A stretch of 64,000 nucleotides of DNA from the NCBI RefSeq assembly GCF_000156395.1, contig NZ_GG703817.1, positions 319,409-383,408 on the forward strand, written 5' to 3'. Under the pieces are notes generated by a model. The model had not been told where the DNA came from and made no database searches. It worked only from the letters and a program-made list of their open reading frames with translations. Shown piece by piece: positions 1 through 10,620 of this stretch. Origin of the DNA: Providencia rustigianii DSM 4541. GTDB taxonomy: Bacteria; Pseudomonadota; Gammaproteobacteria; Enterobacterales; Enterobacteriaceae. The position numbers were made by a program, and so were the translations under genes. Every line of letters starts with the position of its first letter. The stretch's first letter is position 1.

Positions 1-309
1 GTTTTTTCACGAGATGAATCCGTTACATTATCATTCGAATATCCGTTAAATCGTCCAGATTTTCGAGATGAGAATATTCAGCATTATGCGGATAATATGA
101 TGGAAATTGTTAAGGTGTATCGTGAGTCTACAAACCCAAGCCAAAAGCAGGATTTTTATAATCAATATCATACGATAGTCTTAAAAATGGTAGAGATTTA
201 TGATAAGTGGGGAAGTGACGGTGTCTGTGTTGAAGAAAAACAAAAATATGAGGATTTTATGGTACAAACACGTGCAATTTTTAGTGCAGGCACATTAATT
301 CAACAATAA
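1..309 (+). CDS. Hypothetical protein, 5' end outside the window
   Basis: Frame 1 is open from the first base to the TAA at 307-309, so this is the C-terminal 102 residues of a longer gene. An internal ATG at 97 gives a 70-residue reading, but the sequence upstream of it in frame is open and protein-like (acidic and aromatic residues, no stop), so the partial reading is preferred. The visible part is hydrophilic with no membrane segment, signal peptide or cysteine cluster. I do not recognise the family. It converges on cobO, with about 40 bp between the two stop codons. Confidence 0.55.
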   Translation, partial: VFSRDESVTLSFEYPLNRPDFRDENIQHYADNMMEIVKVYRESTNPSQKQDFYNQYHTIVLKMVEIYDKWGSDGVCVEEKQKYEDFMVQTRAIFSAGTLIQQ

Positions 310-350
310 TGATAGCGATTATTGTGTTATATGCCTGAACTGAGGATAAG

Positions 351-941
351 TTACCAATCAATACCTTTTTGAGCTTTAATTCCTGCATCAAAAGCGTGTT
401 TTACTGGGCGCATTTCTGTCACTGTATCTGCAAAATCTAGCAATTCCCGATGGCAAGCTCGGCCTGTAATAATCACTGACTGATTTTCTGGTCGAAGCGT
501 TAATGCATTAATAACGTCAGAAATAGGAAGATAATGATAACTCACCATATACGTGAGTTCATCGAGGGCCACTAAGTCATATTGTGGGTCTTGCAGCAGC
601 TGTAATGCATTGTGCCATGTTTCTAAACAGGCTTGTGTATCTGTTTGCTTATTTTGAGTTTCCCATGTAAACCCTGTCGCCATTACATGAAATGGTACGC
701 CTAAAGGTTCAAGAATATTGCGCTCACCGTTATCCCAATTCCCTTTAATGAATTGGACAACGGCGGCTTTTTTTCCATGACCGATTGCACGACATACCGT
801 ACCAAATGCTGCCGTTGTTTTACCTTTACCATTTCCCGTATAGACAATGACAATGCCGCGTTCCAGTTGCGCAGCTTCAATACGTTCGTCAACTTTTTGC
901 TTCAAACGCTGTTGACGTTCGCCATGTCGGTCTTGGCTCAT
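351..941 (-). CDS. cobO: Cob(I)yrinic acid a,c-diamide adenosyltransferase
   Basis: CobO/BtuR-type ATP:corrinoid adenosyltransferase. It transfers the 5'-deoxyadenosyl group of ATP to cob(I)alamin or cobinamide in cytosolic cobamide assembly and salvage. The 196-residue length equals E. coli BtuR. The family P-loop TGNGKGKTT lies at residues 35-43, after a basic N-terminal segment that in this family covers the corrinoid. A Walker-B-like stretch, DLVALDELTY, lies further on. The stop of yciK is only 3 bp upstream of the ATG, so yciK-cobO is almost certainly one transcript, as in E. coli. The cob biosynthesis genes themselves are not nearby, which suits a salvage role. Confidence 0.95.
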   Translation of the reverse strand: MSQDRHGERQQRLKQKVDERIEAAQLERGIVIVYTGNGKGKTTAAFGTVCRAIGHGKKAAVVQFIKGNWDNGERNILEPLGVPFHVMATGFTWETQNKQTDTQACLETWHNALQLLQDPQYDLVALDELTYMVSYHYLPISDVINALTLRPENQSVIITGRACHRELLDFADTVTEMRPVKHAFDAGIKAQKGIDW

Positions 942-944
942 TGT

Positions 945-1709
945 TTACTCCGCTTTAATTGGCTTCAGGCTAGGTTGTGCATCTACGCTTGCGCCTGTTT
1001 GACCTAAACTATCATCACCCATTAAATAAAGGTAGGTTGGCATAATATCGGCTGGTGTTTTTAATGTTGTTGGATCTTCATTAGGGGCAGCACCAGCGCG
1101 CATTGCTGTACGGGTCCGTCCTGGATTAATGCAATTAACACGTAAGGTTGAATCTTTATACTCATCCGCTAATACTTGCATTAAACCTTCTGTGGCAAAC
1201 TTAGATACGGCATAAGCGCCCCAATTAGCTCGCCCTTGTTTTCCTACACTCGAACTGGTGAAAATTAATGAAGCCTGTGGTGCTTTGAGTAATAAAGGAA
1301 GCAATGCTTGCGTTAACATAAAGCCTGCATTGACGTTGATCTGCATGACATCATGCCAAATGTGGGGAGGTTGTTCTGTTATTGGTGCAATGACACCAAG
1401 TGCTCCAGCACTGTGTAATACACCATCAAGATGAGAATGTTGTTTTGCGATATTGCTGGCGATAGTTTGACAATCTTCGCTGGTCGCATTAAGTAAGTCA
1501 ATCAGGTGAGTTTCAGCCGTTTTTCCTGTTAAATCAAAAATATGTTTTTTCACAGCATCTAATTTTTGTGGGTTTCTGCCCAATAAGATTACTGAGGCGC
1601 CAAAGCGTGCATAAGTTAATGCCGCTTCTTGACCTATACCATCAGTCGCGCCGGTAATTAAGATAGTTTTACCATTTAAAAGATCTTGTCTAGGCTGATA
1701 ATGAGGCAT
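945..1709 (-). CDS. yciK: SDR-family oxidoreductase YciK
   Basis: Classical short-chain dehydrogenase/reductase of 254 residues. The Rossmann glycine motif TGATDGIG is at residues 19-26 and the NAG-equivalent HSAG at 99-102. The catalytic Ser is in the 152-154 stretch, with Tyr166 and Lys170 in YAVSK. The C-terminal part has the PG loop (NPGRTRTAM) typical of YciK. The physiological substrate is unknown. It is first gene of the yciK-cobO pair and is divergent from sohB across about 180 bp that must hold both promoters. Function beyond NAD(P)-dependent oxidoreductase cannot be inferred here. Confidence 0.92.
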   Translation of the reverse strand: MPHYQPRQDLLNGKTILITGATDGIGQEAALTYARFGASVILLGRNPQKLDAVKKHIFDLTGKTAETHLIDLLNATSEDCQTIASNIAKQHSHLDGVLHSAGALGVIAPITEQPPHIWHDVMQINVNAGFMLTQALLPLLLKAPQASLIFTSSSVGKQGRANWGAYAVSKFATEGLMQVLADEYKDSTLRVNCINPGRTRTAMRAGAAPNEDPTTLKTPADIMPTYLYLMGDDSLGQTGASVDAQPSLKPIKAE

Positions 1710-1888
1710 ATTTTTTCCTATCGTATTTATTCGCGGTGATAGTTATCATCGCTGGGATTACATAGATAGCCCAATTTAACACATTTATTTAACTTCGGTG
1801 GTCGCTCGTCATTGTTTTTTTACTGGTTGTTTGTGACTAATCATGCGATTATTTTTTAGTTAGCGTTAAATATTAGAAGGATCAACTT

Positions 1889-2935
1889 GTGGAGTATTTC
1901 TCTTTGTACGGACTGTTTTTAGCAAAAGTAGTCACTATCGTGGTTGCGATTGTCGTGCTAGCGGTGTTTGTTTTTGGTGTGGGCATGAGACGCCAAGGGA
2001 GTAAAGGTGCCTTAAAAATCACTGATTTGGGCGAAGGCTATCGTGAGCGTCAGCGTCAAATGCAACAGACCAAAATGAATGACTCAGAGCAAAAAGCTTG
2101 GGCTAAGGCATTTAAAAAACAGCAAAAGGCAAAATCGAAAAATGAAAAAGCAGGGGCTAAAGTCGGGCAATCATCCGTTAAAAAGCCTTGTTTATATGTC
2201 TTAGACTTTAAAGGAAGCATGGATGCCCGTGAAGTTAGCTCTTTACGTGAAGAAATCAGTGCAATTCTGGCAGTTGCAGATCAGCAAGATGAAGTTTTAC
2301 TTCGATTAGAAAGCCCTGGTGGTTTAGTGCATGGTTATGGTTTGGCGGCATCACAATTAATGCGCCTTAAAGAGAAAAATATTTCTCTTACTATTGCAGT
2401 GGACAAGGTTGCTGCAAGTGGCGGTTATATGATGGCGTGTATTGCCAATAAAATTGTCGCTGCACCATTTTCTATTATTGGCTCAATTGGCGTTGTTGCT
2501 CAAGTTCCGAATATTCATCGTTTACTAAAAAAACATGATGTTGATGTTGAATTGCACACTGCGGGTGAATATAAACGTACATTAACCATGTTAGGTGAAA
2601 ATACAGAACAAGGGCGTAAGAAATTTGTTGAAGATTTAAATTCAACCCACGAACTATTTAAAGATTTCGTCCATCAAAATCGTCCGTCTCTTGATATTGC
2701 TGCGGTAGCAACAGGGGAATACTGGTATGGAACTCAAGCCTTAGAAAAAGGCTTAGTGGATGAAATTGGTGTCAGTGATGATCTGATTATTAATGCTATC
2801 GAAACTAAAGAGATTATTAGTGTTCGCTATGTCTTAAGTAAAAAGATGGTTGAGCGTTTTACTAGCAGCGCGGCAGAAAGCGCAGATAAGCTTTTATTAC
2901 GCTGGTGGCAAAGAGGGCAAAAGCCACTATTGTAA
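1889..2935 (+). CDS. sohB: Inner-membrane S49 peptidase SohB
   Basis: SohB, a signal-peptide-peptidase-A-like serine protease of the S49 family, anchored in the inner membrane with its catalytic domain in the periplasm. A single N-terminal membrane segment (about residues 8-32) is followed by a charged Lys/Gln-rich linker (about 50-98) and the S49 domain. The predicted nucleophile is Ser177 in AASGGYMM and the general base Lys229 in AGEYKRTLT. The start codon is GTG at 1889, supported by AGAAGG at 1875-1880 and by the family N terminus. Length 348 is close to E. coli SohB. It is monocistronic and ends at a hairpin shared with yciN. Confidence 0.94.
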   Translation: MEYFSLYGLFLAKVVTIVVAIVVLAVFVFGVGMRRQGSKGALKITDLGEGYRERQRQMQQTKMNDSEQKAWAKAFKKQQKAKSKNEKAGAKVGQSSVKKPCLYVLDFKGSMDAREVSSLREEISAILAVADQQDEVLLRLESPGGLVHGYGLAASQLMRLKEKNISLTIAVDKVAASGGYMMACIANKIVAAPFSIIGSIGVVAQVPNIHRLLKKHDVDVELHTAGEYKRTLTMLGENTEQGRKKFVEDLNSTHELFKDFVHQNRPSLDIAAVATGEYWYGTQALEKGLVDEIGVSDDLIINAIETKEIISVRYVLSKKMVERFTSSAAESADKLLLRWWQRGQKPLL

Positions 2936-3000
2936 TTATCAGAATACATTTGTCATCATCAGATAATTGTTACCAATATTTTATTTTGGACTAACATTAA

Positions 3001-3034
3001 AAATACCGGCTCATAATATAGCCGGTATTTTTTG
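3001..3034. terminator. Bidirectional terminator between sohB and yciN
   Basis: Perfect 11-bp stem (AAATACCGGCT 3001-3011, AGCCGGTATTT 3020-3030) with an 8-nt loop. A T run follows on the plus strand, and a shorter T-rich tail on the minus strand, so it can serve both converging genes. Confidence 0.88.
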
Positions 3035-3038
3035 GTCA

Positions 3039-3296
3039 TTACTCTGGGTCATTGAGTCGATATTTTTCCGAGAATAGATGGGTTAGATGTTTGTACATGT
3101 TAAAAGCGGCTGCGCTTTTAAAGGAGGGGATCCCATTTTCATCGAGGAAAAACTCGCCTTTAAAAACTAAAACATCGCTATGCTGTTCAACGTTATCAAC
3201 AAACATCCCATGAATGTAATCATCGTGGTTTTTAATGATATCGTTGGCTTTTTCAAGCAGTTCCTGTTTTGAAATGTATTGAATTTCATTGCTCAT
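3039..3296 (-). CDS. yciN: DUF2498 family protein YciN
   Basis: Small acidic cytosolic protein of 85 residues, matching YciN of enterobacteria in length and in context next to topA. No signal peptide, membrane segment or catalytic motif is visible. The N-terminal half is predicted helical (QELLEKANDIIKNH), followed by a conserved-looking DNG(I)PSF segment. The molecular function of DUF2498 is unknown. The gene converges on sohB and is divergent from topA across about 290 bp. Identification rests on family resemblance plus position. Confidence 0.88.
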   Translation of the reverse strand: MSNEIQYISKQELLEKANDIIKNHDDYIHGMFVDNVEQHSDVLVFKGEFFLDENGIPSFKSAAAFNMYKHLTHLFSEKYRLNDPE

Positions 3297-3484
3297 ATTA
3301 TCGCTCTCTTGAAAAAATAATTGGTTGCTTCTAGCATTTTATCAGGTAGAGTGTGTGGTTTTCAATGTGGCTAAACACCATTATATGGTTAAAATCAGTC
3401 AACTAGAGCAGTTTGTATGCTTTTTAGAATAATGTGGCTGACCTACAAAATTTGTTCAAACACAAATTATTGTACGAAAAAATA

Positions 3485-3514
3485 TTGATATATTGTGATT
3501 ATATCGCAATATAA
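3485..3514 (+). promoter_or_regulatory. Candidate topA promoter with overlapping near-palindrome
   Basis: In the A+T-rich yciN-topA interval, TTGATA (3485-3490) and ATATAA (3509-3514) are 18 bp apart, a plausible sigma-70 pair. The spacer contains ATTGTGA, 5 bp, TCGCAAT (3492-3510), a near-perfect dyad with one mismatched pair. The half-site spacing is 5, not the 6 of CRP, so the binding protein is unknown. topA promoters are usually multiple and supercoiling-sensitive; others may exist here. Confidence 0.3.
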
Positions 3515-3582
3515 AAAAGAGATTCTCATTTTGCGCATATGGATAGAAAATGCGCCATTGTTGATATTAGGTAAAGGTAAAT

Positions 3583-6198
3583 ATGGGTAAAGCTCTTGTT
3601 ATAGTGGAGTCCCCGGCAAAAGCCAAAACGATCAATAAGTATCTTGGCAGTGGCTACGTTGTGAAAAGCAGCGTTGGTCACATTCGTGATCTGCCGAAAA
3701 GCGGCTCTGGTTCACAATCCGGCTCACAAAAGAGTACAGACTCATCTACCGATAAAGCAAAAGATAAAACAAAGAAAGTCAAAAAAGATCCTCAAGAAGC
3801 GTTAGTAAAACGCATGGGGATCGATCCTTATCATGGGTGGAAAGCGAATTATCAAATTCTACCGGGTAAGGAAAAAGTCGTTTCTGAATTACAATCTTTA
3901 GCTGAAAATGCAGACCACATCTACCTCGCGACGGATCTTGACCGCGAAGGGGAAGCGATTGCATGGCATTTACGTGAAGTTATCGGCGGTGATGACTCGC
4001 GCTTTAGTCGCGTAGTCTTTAACGAAATTACCAAAAACGCAATTACTCAGGCATTTGACAGCCCTGGCGAATTAAACATCGACAGAGTTAATGCGCAACA
4101 AGCTCGTCGCTTTATGGACCGTGTCGTCGGTTATATGGTCTCTCCATTATTATGGAAAAAAGTGGCTCGAGGTCTTTCTGCTGGGCGTGTTCAATCCGTT
4201 GCGGTGAGATTAATTGTTGAACGTGAGCGCGAAATTAAAGCTTTTGTTCCTGAAGAGTATTGGGAACTTCATGCTGATTTAGCGGATAACGCGGCAATAA
4301 ACCTGCGAATGGAAGTGACTTCTCAGTCAGGTAAAGCATTCAAGCCAGTTAATAAAGTACAAACTGAATCAGCAGTTAAATTGCTAGAAAAAGCGCGTTT
4401 TCAGGTTATTGACCGTGAAGACAAGCCGACTTCAAGTAAGCCAAGCGCACCATTTATTACGTCCACACTTCAGCAGGCTGCGAGTACGCGCTTAAGCTTT
4501 GGTGTGAAGAAAACCATGATGATGGCTCAGCGTCTCTATGAAGCGGGTTATATCACCTATATGCGTACTGACTCAACTAACTTGAGCCAAGATGCAGTAA
4601 ACATGGTTCGTGGGTATATTTCTGACAATTTTGGTGAGCAATATTTGCCAAAAGATGCCAACGTTTATACCAGCAAAGATAACTCTCAAGAAGCGCACGA
4701 AGCGATTCGTCCATCCAGTGTCGATGTTTTACCTGACTCACTGAAAGATATGGAAAATGATGCTAAGCGCCTGTATCAGCTGATTTGGAATCAATTTGTT
4801 GCTTGTCAAATGACACCGGCAAAATATGATTCGACGACGCTAACAGTAAAAGCTGGGGATTTTGAACTAAAAGCTAAAGGGCGCACATTACGTTTTGATG
4901 GTTGGACGAGAGTCATGCCAGCACTACGTAAAAATGATGAAGATAAAACCTTACCGCCTATTCAGGTTGGTTCTGAACTATCTCTGCTGGAATTATTACC
5001 AAGCCAGCACTTTACTAAACCACCAGCACGTTTTAGTGAAGCTTCATTAGTTAAAGAATTAGAAAAACGTGGAATTGGTCGTCCATCGACTTATGCGGCG
5101 ATTATCTCAACTATCCAAGATCGTGGTTACGTTAAAGTTGAAAACCGTCGTTTCTATGCAGAAAAAATGGGTGAGATTGTCACGGATCGTTTAGAAGAAA
5201 ACTTCAGCGACCTGATGAACTACGACTTTACTGCACGAATGGAAAACCAGCTGGACCACGTAGCGAATCATGAAGCTGAGTGGAAAACGGTCTTAGATGA
5301 GTTTTTCTCTGACTTTAGCAAGCAGCTAGATGTTGCAGAAAAAGATCCTGAAGAAGGTGGAATGCGTACTAACCCAATGGTTATCACATCAATTATTTGT
5401 CCTGATTGTGAGCGTCATATGGGAATTCGTACTGCATCTACAGGGGTGTTTTTAGGCTGTTCTGGTTATGCATTGCCACCAAAAGAGCGCTGCAAGAAAA
5501 CGATTAATCTGATCCCAGAAGATGAAGTTCTGAATATTCTCGAGGGTGATGATGCCGAAACCAATGCATTAAGAGCGAAACGCCGTTGTCCAAAATGTGG
5601 TACAGCGATGGACAGCTATCTCATCGATAATGGTCGTAAACTCCATGTTTGTGGTAACAACCCAGCATGTGAAGGTTATGAAATCGAAGAGGGCGAGTTC
5701 CGCATCAAAGGTTACGATGGTCCGGTGATTGAGTGCGACAAATGTGGTTCTGAAATGCACCTGAAAATGGGGCGTTTTGGTAAATACATGGGTTGTACCA
5801 ATGACGAGTGTAAAAATACACGTAAGATCTTAAGAAGTGGTGAGATTGCGCCGCCGAAAGAAGACCCGGTACCGCTACCAGAGTTACCTTGTGAAAAATC
5901 GGATGCATATTTCGTACTGCGCGATGGTGCAGCTGGCGTTTTCCTTGCCGCGAATACGTTCCCTAAATCACGGGAAACTCGTGCACCATTAGTTGCTGAG
6001 CTGCAACGTTTTAAAGATCGCTTACCTGAGAAATTAGCGTATTTGGCCGATGCGCCAGCGCAAGATCCGGAAGGTAATCCAACAGTGGTTCGCTTTAGTC
6101 GTAAGACGAAACAACAATATGTTTCTTCAGAGAAAGACGGTAAGGCGACAGGTTGGAGTGCGTTTTATGTTGATGGTGGATGGAAAGCCAAAGAATAG
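3583..6198 (+). CDS. topA: DNA topoisomerase I
   Basis: Type IA topoisomerase that removes negative supercoils by single-strand passage. The Toprim domain is N-terminal, with Glu9 in [10 protein letters not shown] and the acidic triad Asp118, Asp120, Glu122 in DLDREGEA. The active-site tyrosine is Tyr326 in YMRTDS. The C-terminal third has three tetracysteine zinc motifs (first CPDC, second CPKC, third CDKC). Length 871 against 865 in E. coli; the 7-residue offset comes from a longer Ser/Lys-rich linker around residues 43-68. A ribosome site (AGGTAAAGG) precedes the ATG. It stands alone, with ERIC repeats and a terminator downstream. Confidence 0.98.
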   Translation: MGKALVIVESPAKAKTINKYLGSGYVVKSSVGHIRDLPKSGSGSQSGSQKSTDSSTDKAKDKTKKVKKDPQEALVKRMGIDPYHGWKANYQILPGKEKVVSELQSLAENADHIYLATDLDREGEAIAWHLREVIGGDDSRFSRVVFNEITKNAITQAFDSPGELNIDRVNAQQARRFMDRVVGYMVSPLLWKKVARGLSAGRVQSVAVRLIVEREREIKAFVPEEYWELHADLADNAAINLRMEVTSQSGKAFKPVNKVQTESAVKLLEKARFQVIDREDKPTSSKPSAPFITSTLQQAASTRLSFGVKKTMMMAQRLYEAGYITYMRTDSTNLSQDAVNMVRGYISDNFGEQYLPKDANVYTSKDNSQEAHEAIRPSSVDVLPDSLKDMENDAKRLYQLIWNQFVACQMTPAKYDSTTLTVKAGDFELKAKGRTLRFDGWTRVMPALRKNDEDKTLPPIQVGSELSLLELLPSQHFTKPPARFSEASLVKELEKRGIGRPSTYAAIISTIQDRGYVKVENRRFYAEKMGEIVTDRLEENFSDLMNYDFTARMENQLDHVANHEAEWKTVLDEFFSDFSKQLDVAEKDPEEGGMRTNPMVITSIICPDCERHMGIRTASTGVFLGCSGYALPPKERCKKTINLIPEDEVLNILEGDDAETNALRAKRRCPKCGTAMDSYLIDNGRKLHVCGNNPACEGYEIEEGEFRIKGYDGPVIECDKCGSEMHLKMGRFGKYMGCTNDECKNTRKILRSGEIAPPKEDPVPLPELPCEKSDAYFVLRDGAAGVFLAANTFPKSRETRAPLVAELQRFKDRLPEKLAYLADAPAQDPEGNPTVVRFSRKTKQQYVSSEKDGKATGWSAFYVDGGWKAKE

Positions 6199-6202
6199 TT
6201 TT

Positions 6203-6328
6203 TATTCTTCATACTTTGCACTGTAGCGGCGTTGGCTACACTCGCTAACCCTAGTCACATACTTGTGTATGCTCCTAGGGATTAGCTCGATTGCCGCCTT
6301 GCTACAGTACAAATTATTTTGAATAAAT
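6203..6328. repeat. ERIC (intergenic repeat unit), full-length copy
   Basis: 126-bp imperfect palindrome starting 5 bp after the topA stop. Its core CGCTAACCCTAGTCACATAC and the later GCTCCTAGGGATTAGC match the ERIC consensus (CGCTCACCCCAGTCACTTAC and GCTCCTGGGGATTCAC forms) with few changes. The ends are inverted: GCACTGTAGC near 6218 pairs with GCTACAGTAC near 6301. ERICs are non-coding elements found between genes in enterobacteria; transcribed copies fold into a long hairpin. Confidence 0.88.
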
Positions 6329-6397
6329 ATATTCGTCATATTTCACGTGATATCCGCGCTAGCCGCCTTGTTCTAACGCGAACTATTTAGAATAAAT
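6329..6397. repeat. Internally deleted ERIC remnant
   Basis: Directly abuts the full copy. Its left end resembles an ERIC left end (TATTCGTCATATTTCACGTG) and its right end (GCCGCCTTGTTCTAACGCG, then AACTATTTAGAATAAAT) is nearly identical to the end of the copy after sodC. The middle of the element is missing. This looks like an old tandem insertion or a recombination product. Confidence 0.7.
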
Positions 6398-6455
6398 TTT
6401 GGGAATTTTGTTACGAAGTTCAAAACACGAAACTCAAAGCTAGAATCATTATAGA

Positions 6456-6478
6456 AGAGTCCTCAGGGCTCTTTTTTT
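6456..6478 (+). terminator. Rho-independent terminator, topA side
   Basis: Stem AGAGTCC (6456-6462) with GGGCTCT (6466-6472), a TCA loop and seven T (6472-6478). One G-T pair is in the stem. It lies beyond the ERIC repeats, so the topA transcript probably includes them. Confidence 0.75.
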
Positions 6479-6592
6479 ATGCATAATCCGACAGTTATCA
6501 CATAACAAAAGCAGTAATCGCCCATTGCCATTTATTTATTATGCTAACGTTTAGGTTAAGGGTAATAATCACAGTAAATGACTGGAGGCGGT

Positions 6593-7126
6593 ATGAAGTT
6601 CAAGTTATGTTTATTAGCTGCATTATTGACGACTAGTGCGGCGTATGCGGCACAAACTACGGTAGCGCTGAAAGAAGCGACAGCTAAAGGTGACGGTAAA
6701 GCCATTGGTGAAGTCGTCATTTCTGAAACCGAGTATGGTTTGCTTTTCACCCCTACATTATTTGGCTTGCAAGCAGGTGGAGTGCATGGCTTTCATGTTC
6801 ACGAAAATCCAAGTTGTGAACCGGGTGAAAAAGACGGTAAAACTGTTCCTGCACTTAAAGCAGGAGGACATTTAGATCCAGCCAAAACAGGTATACACAA
6901 AGGGCCTTATGATAAAACTGGACACCTTGGTGATTTACCGGGTTTAGTCGTTGATAGCAAAGGTAATGCGACTTACAGTGTGTTAGCGCCAAAATTAAAA
7001 TCCCTGAAAGATATCCAAAATCGTGCATTGATGGTGCATGCGGGTGGGGATAATTATTCGGATCATCCAGAGGTTCTTGGCGGTGGTGGAGCAAGGATGG
7101 CTTGCGGCATTATTCCTTCGTCATAA
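6593..7126 (+). CDS. sodC: Periplasmic Cu/Zn superoxide dismutase
   Basis: SodC converts superoxide to O2 and H2O2 in the periplasm. The ATG at 6593 is chosen over an in-frame ATG at 6578 because GGAGG (6584-6588) sits 4 bp upstream of it and translation then begins with a clean signal peptide, MKFKLCLLAALLTTSAAYA. Metal and disulfide motifs are complete: GFHVHENPSCEP, GGHLDPAKTG with following HKGPYD and HLGDLPGL, and GGDNYSDHPEVLGGGGARMACG. The mature enzyme is about 158 residues. The last residues IIPSS and the stop overlap the left end of an ERIC repeat, so the C terminus may have been altered by that insertion. The gene is absent between topA and cysB in E. coli. Confidence 0.95.
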   Translation: MKFKLCLLAALLTTSAAYAAQTTVALKEATAKGDGKAIGEVVISETEYGLLFTPTLFGLQAGGVHGFHVHENPSCEPGEKDGKTVPALKAGGHLDPAKTGIHKGPYDKTGHLGDLPGLVVDSKGNATYSVLAPKLKSLKDIQNRALMVHAGGDNYSDHPEVLGGGGARMACGIIPSS

Positions 7127-7239
7127 TTCGCACTGTAGCTGTGTTGGCTACACTCGCTAACCCTAGTCACATATTATGTATGCTTCTAGGGATTAGCATG
7201 CTTGCCGCCTTGTTCTAACGCGAATTATTTAGAATAAAT
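7110..7239. repeat. ERIC copy overlapping the 3' end of sodC
   Basis: Second near full-length ERIC, about 80-90% like the 6203 copy by eye, sharing the CGCTAACCCTAGTCACATA core and the terminal GAATAAAT. Its left end (TATTCCTTCGTCATAATTCGCACTGTAGC region) includes the last sodC codons and the TAA at 7124-7126. Together with the 6203 copy it brackets sodC. Confidence 0.85.
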
Positions 7240-7259
7240 GGTTATTCAATACGTTGTAA

Positions 7260-7288
7260 AAAGGCGCTGAAACTAGCGCCTTTGTTTT
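7260..7288. terminator. Bidirectional terminator between sodC and the M13 peptidase
   Basis: Stem AAGGCGCT (7261-7268) with AGCGCCTT (7275-7282), loop GAAACT. T-rich on both sides (TTTGTTTT on plus, TTTTT on minus), fitting two converging genes. Confidence 0.85.
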
Positions 7289-7307
7289 ATATATTTGCAA
7301 TTTTAAA

Positions 7308-9341
7308 CTACCAAATCTTAATACGCTTTTCTGGGGCGAGGTAAAGAGCATTATCCTTATCAACGCCGAAAGTGGTGTACCAATCATCGATATTGCGCAC
7401 AACTCCATTAGCACGGAATTGGTTTGGGCTGTGTGGATCGGTTAGGATTTTATTGCGCTCAGACTCTTTATTAGACAACTCTTGCCAAGTTCTAGCCCAT
7501 GAAATGAAGAAACGCTGTAATCCTGTTGTACCGTCAATAATTGGTGGTTCACCATTAGGATAATTTTCTTTAGCGAATTGCTTATAGGCGCTCAAGGCAA
7601 TATTTAACCCGCCCAAGTCACCGATATTCTCACCAAGGGTTAATTCACCATTAACTTTTTGTCCATCCACCGCAAATCCATTGTATTGGTCGACCAACTT
7701 TGCAGTTTTTTCTTTAAAGTGAGCTTTAGCACTGTTGCTCCACCAGTTACGTAACTGGCCCGTACCATCATATAAGCTACCTTGATCATCAAAACCATGT
7801 CCCATTTCATGACCAATCACTGCGCCAATTGCGCCATAGTTATAGGCAGGGTCGACATTTGGGTCAAAGAATGGTGCTTGTAAAATAGCGGCAGGGAAAA
7901 CAATTTCATTCTGGACTGGATTGAAATAGGCATTGACAGTTTGTGGTGTCATTCCCCATTCCCACTGACGGACTGGTTGACCAAGTTTACTCATCGCATC
8001 GTTATAGGACCAAGCTTCAACTTGCTTATAGTTATCGAGTAGAGCATTTGGCTTCAAATTAATGCTACTAAAATCATTCCATTTTTCGGGGTAACCCACT
8101 TTAACCGTAAATTGCTCCAATTTTTTCAACGCTTCTTGGCGAGTTTGTTCATCCATCCAATCATTATCTTTCAAGCGGGAATTAAAGGTACCGCGAACAT
8201 AGCTCACCAGATCGTTAATTTTCTCTTTAGACTGAGGATTGAAATATTTCTCAACATAAATTTGACCTAATGGTTCACCTTGCAAAGAATTAACCGTTTG
8301 AATAGCGCGTTCTTGGCGAGTACGTTGCTTCTCAATACCATTAAGTTTTTTCGAGTAAAAATCAAAACGGGCATCGGAAAGGGCTTGATTTAGATAGCCT
8401 GCATGGTCACTGACATATTGGAATGTAAGATAATCCTTTAAGACAGAAACAGGCGTTTTTGCGAAAATTTGCGCAGTTTTTTCGACTGCCGTATCATTTT
8501 CAACAACAACTTTAGCTAACTGTTGGTCACTTAATTTCCAATGTTGGATAAAATTATTCCACTCAAAACCCGTGGTGAATTTTTTCATCTCAGATAGAGT
8601 CATTGGGTGGTAATTTTTGATAGTATCCCGGCGCGCTTCAGGGCTCCAATGAACTTCAGCAATTGATTTTTCTAAATCGAAAATTTGTTGAGCCTTTTTC
8701 TTAACATCTTTCTCTCCTGCCAGCTTTAATATCGTCGCAATATAAGCAATATAGTTTTTGCGGATCTCTTTCATCTGTGGCGTATCATCAAGATAATAAT
8801 TGCGGTTCGGTAAACCAAGCCCACCTTGCCCAATATAGAGCACATAGGTATCAGGGGCTTTTGCGTCCAAATCTACCCAATACGAAATCAATGAACTGTA
8901 ACCAGGGCGAGTCATCAATTGACTAATATCATCATGGTTTTTGGCTTGAGCAATATCCTTTAAATCCCCTTTAATTGGGGATAAACCCGCCTTTTCGATA
9001 CTTTTTTCATCCAGATAGCTTAGGTATAAATTACGAATATTACGTTGGTTATGGTTGAGTTGGTTATCGGGTATTTTTTGAAGTTCTTCAATGATGGCTT
9101 GAGTTTGTTTTTCTGTATTTAAATATAAATTTACGAATGAGTTAATGCGTGGCATCCCTGTTGGGATCTTGGCGTTATTAATCCAATCTTTATTCACATA
9201 TTGGTAAAAATCATTTCCTGGCTGAATTGCATCAGATAACACAATTTTTTGCTGGCCGTAGGATAGCTCTTTGGCTAATAAGTGTGGTGCAAAGGATATG
9301 GTCGACATGCCAATTACCATGGCTAAGACTTTCATACGCAT
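7308..9341 (-). CDS. M13-family (neprilysin/PepO-like) zinc metallopeptidase
   Basis: Secreted or periplasmic oligopeptidase of 677 residues. The N terminus is a signal peptide (MRMKVLAMVIGMSTISFAPHLLAK). The M13 zinc site is intact: His511-Glu512-x-x-His515 in VIGHEMGHGFDD, with the third ligand Glu571 and Asp575 in GENIGDLGG. NAYF and a C-terminal QFRANGVVRN..W are also family signatures, so the enzyme should be active on short peptides. An AGAGG-type ribosome site precedes the ATG. It is divergent from cysB across 304 bp and is not part of the E. coli topA-cysB arrangement; sodC and this gene together occupy that interval. Confidence 0.93.
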   Translation of the reverse strand: MRMKVLAMVIGMSTISFAPHLLAKELSYGQQKIVLSDAIQPGNDFYQYVNKDWINNAKIPTGMPRINSFVNLYLNTEKQTQAIIEELQKIPDNQLNHNQRNIRNLYLSYLDEKSIEKAGLSPIKGDLKDIAQAKNHDDISQLMTRPGYSSLISYWVDLDAKAPDTYVLYIGQGGLGLPNRNYYLDDTPQMKEIRKNYIAYIATILKLAGEKDVKKKAQQIFDLEKSIAEVHWSPEARRDTIKNYHPMTLSEMKKFTTGFEWNNFIQHWKLSDQQLAKVVVENDTAVEKTAQIFAKTPVSVLKDYLTFQYVSDHAGYLNQALSDARFDFYSKKLNGIEKQRTRQERAIQTVNSLQGEPLGQIYVEKYFNPQSKEKINDLVSYVRGTFNSRLKDNDWMDEQTRQEALKKLEQFTVKVGYPEKWNDFSSINLKPNALLDNYKQVEAWSYNDAMSKLGQPVRQWEWGMTPQTVNAYFNPVQNEIVFPAAILQAPFFDPNVDPAYNYGAIGAVIGHEMGHGFDDQGSLYDGTGQLRNWWSNSAKAHFKEKTAKLVDQYNGFAVDGQKVNGELTLGENIGDLGGLNIALSAYKQFAKENYPNGEPPIIDGTTGLQRFFISWARTWQELSNKESERNKILTDPHSPNQFRANGVVRNIDDWYTTFGVDKDNALYLAPEKRIKIW

Positions 9342-10620
<1,279 letters not shown>

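Noticed and set aside
3492-3510. CRP site upstream of topA
   Set aside because: Half-sites are 5 bp apart, not 6, and the right half is TCGCA rather than TCACA.
5171-5183. GTGAGATTGTCAC in topA as a matS site
   Set aside because: One mismatch to the fixed bases (position 5). Could be decayed or chance.
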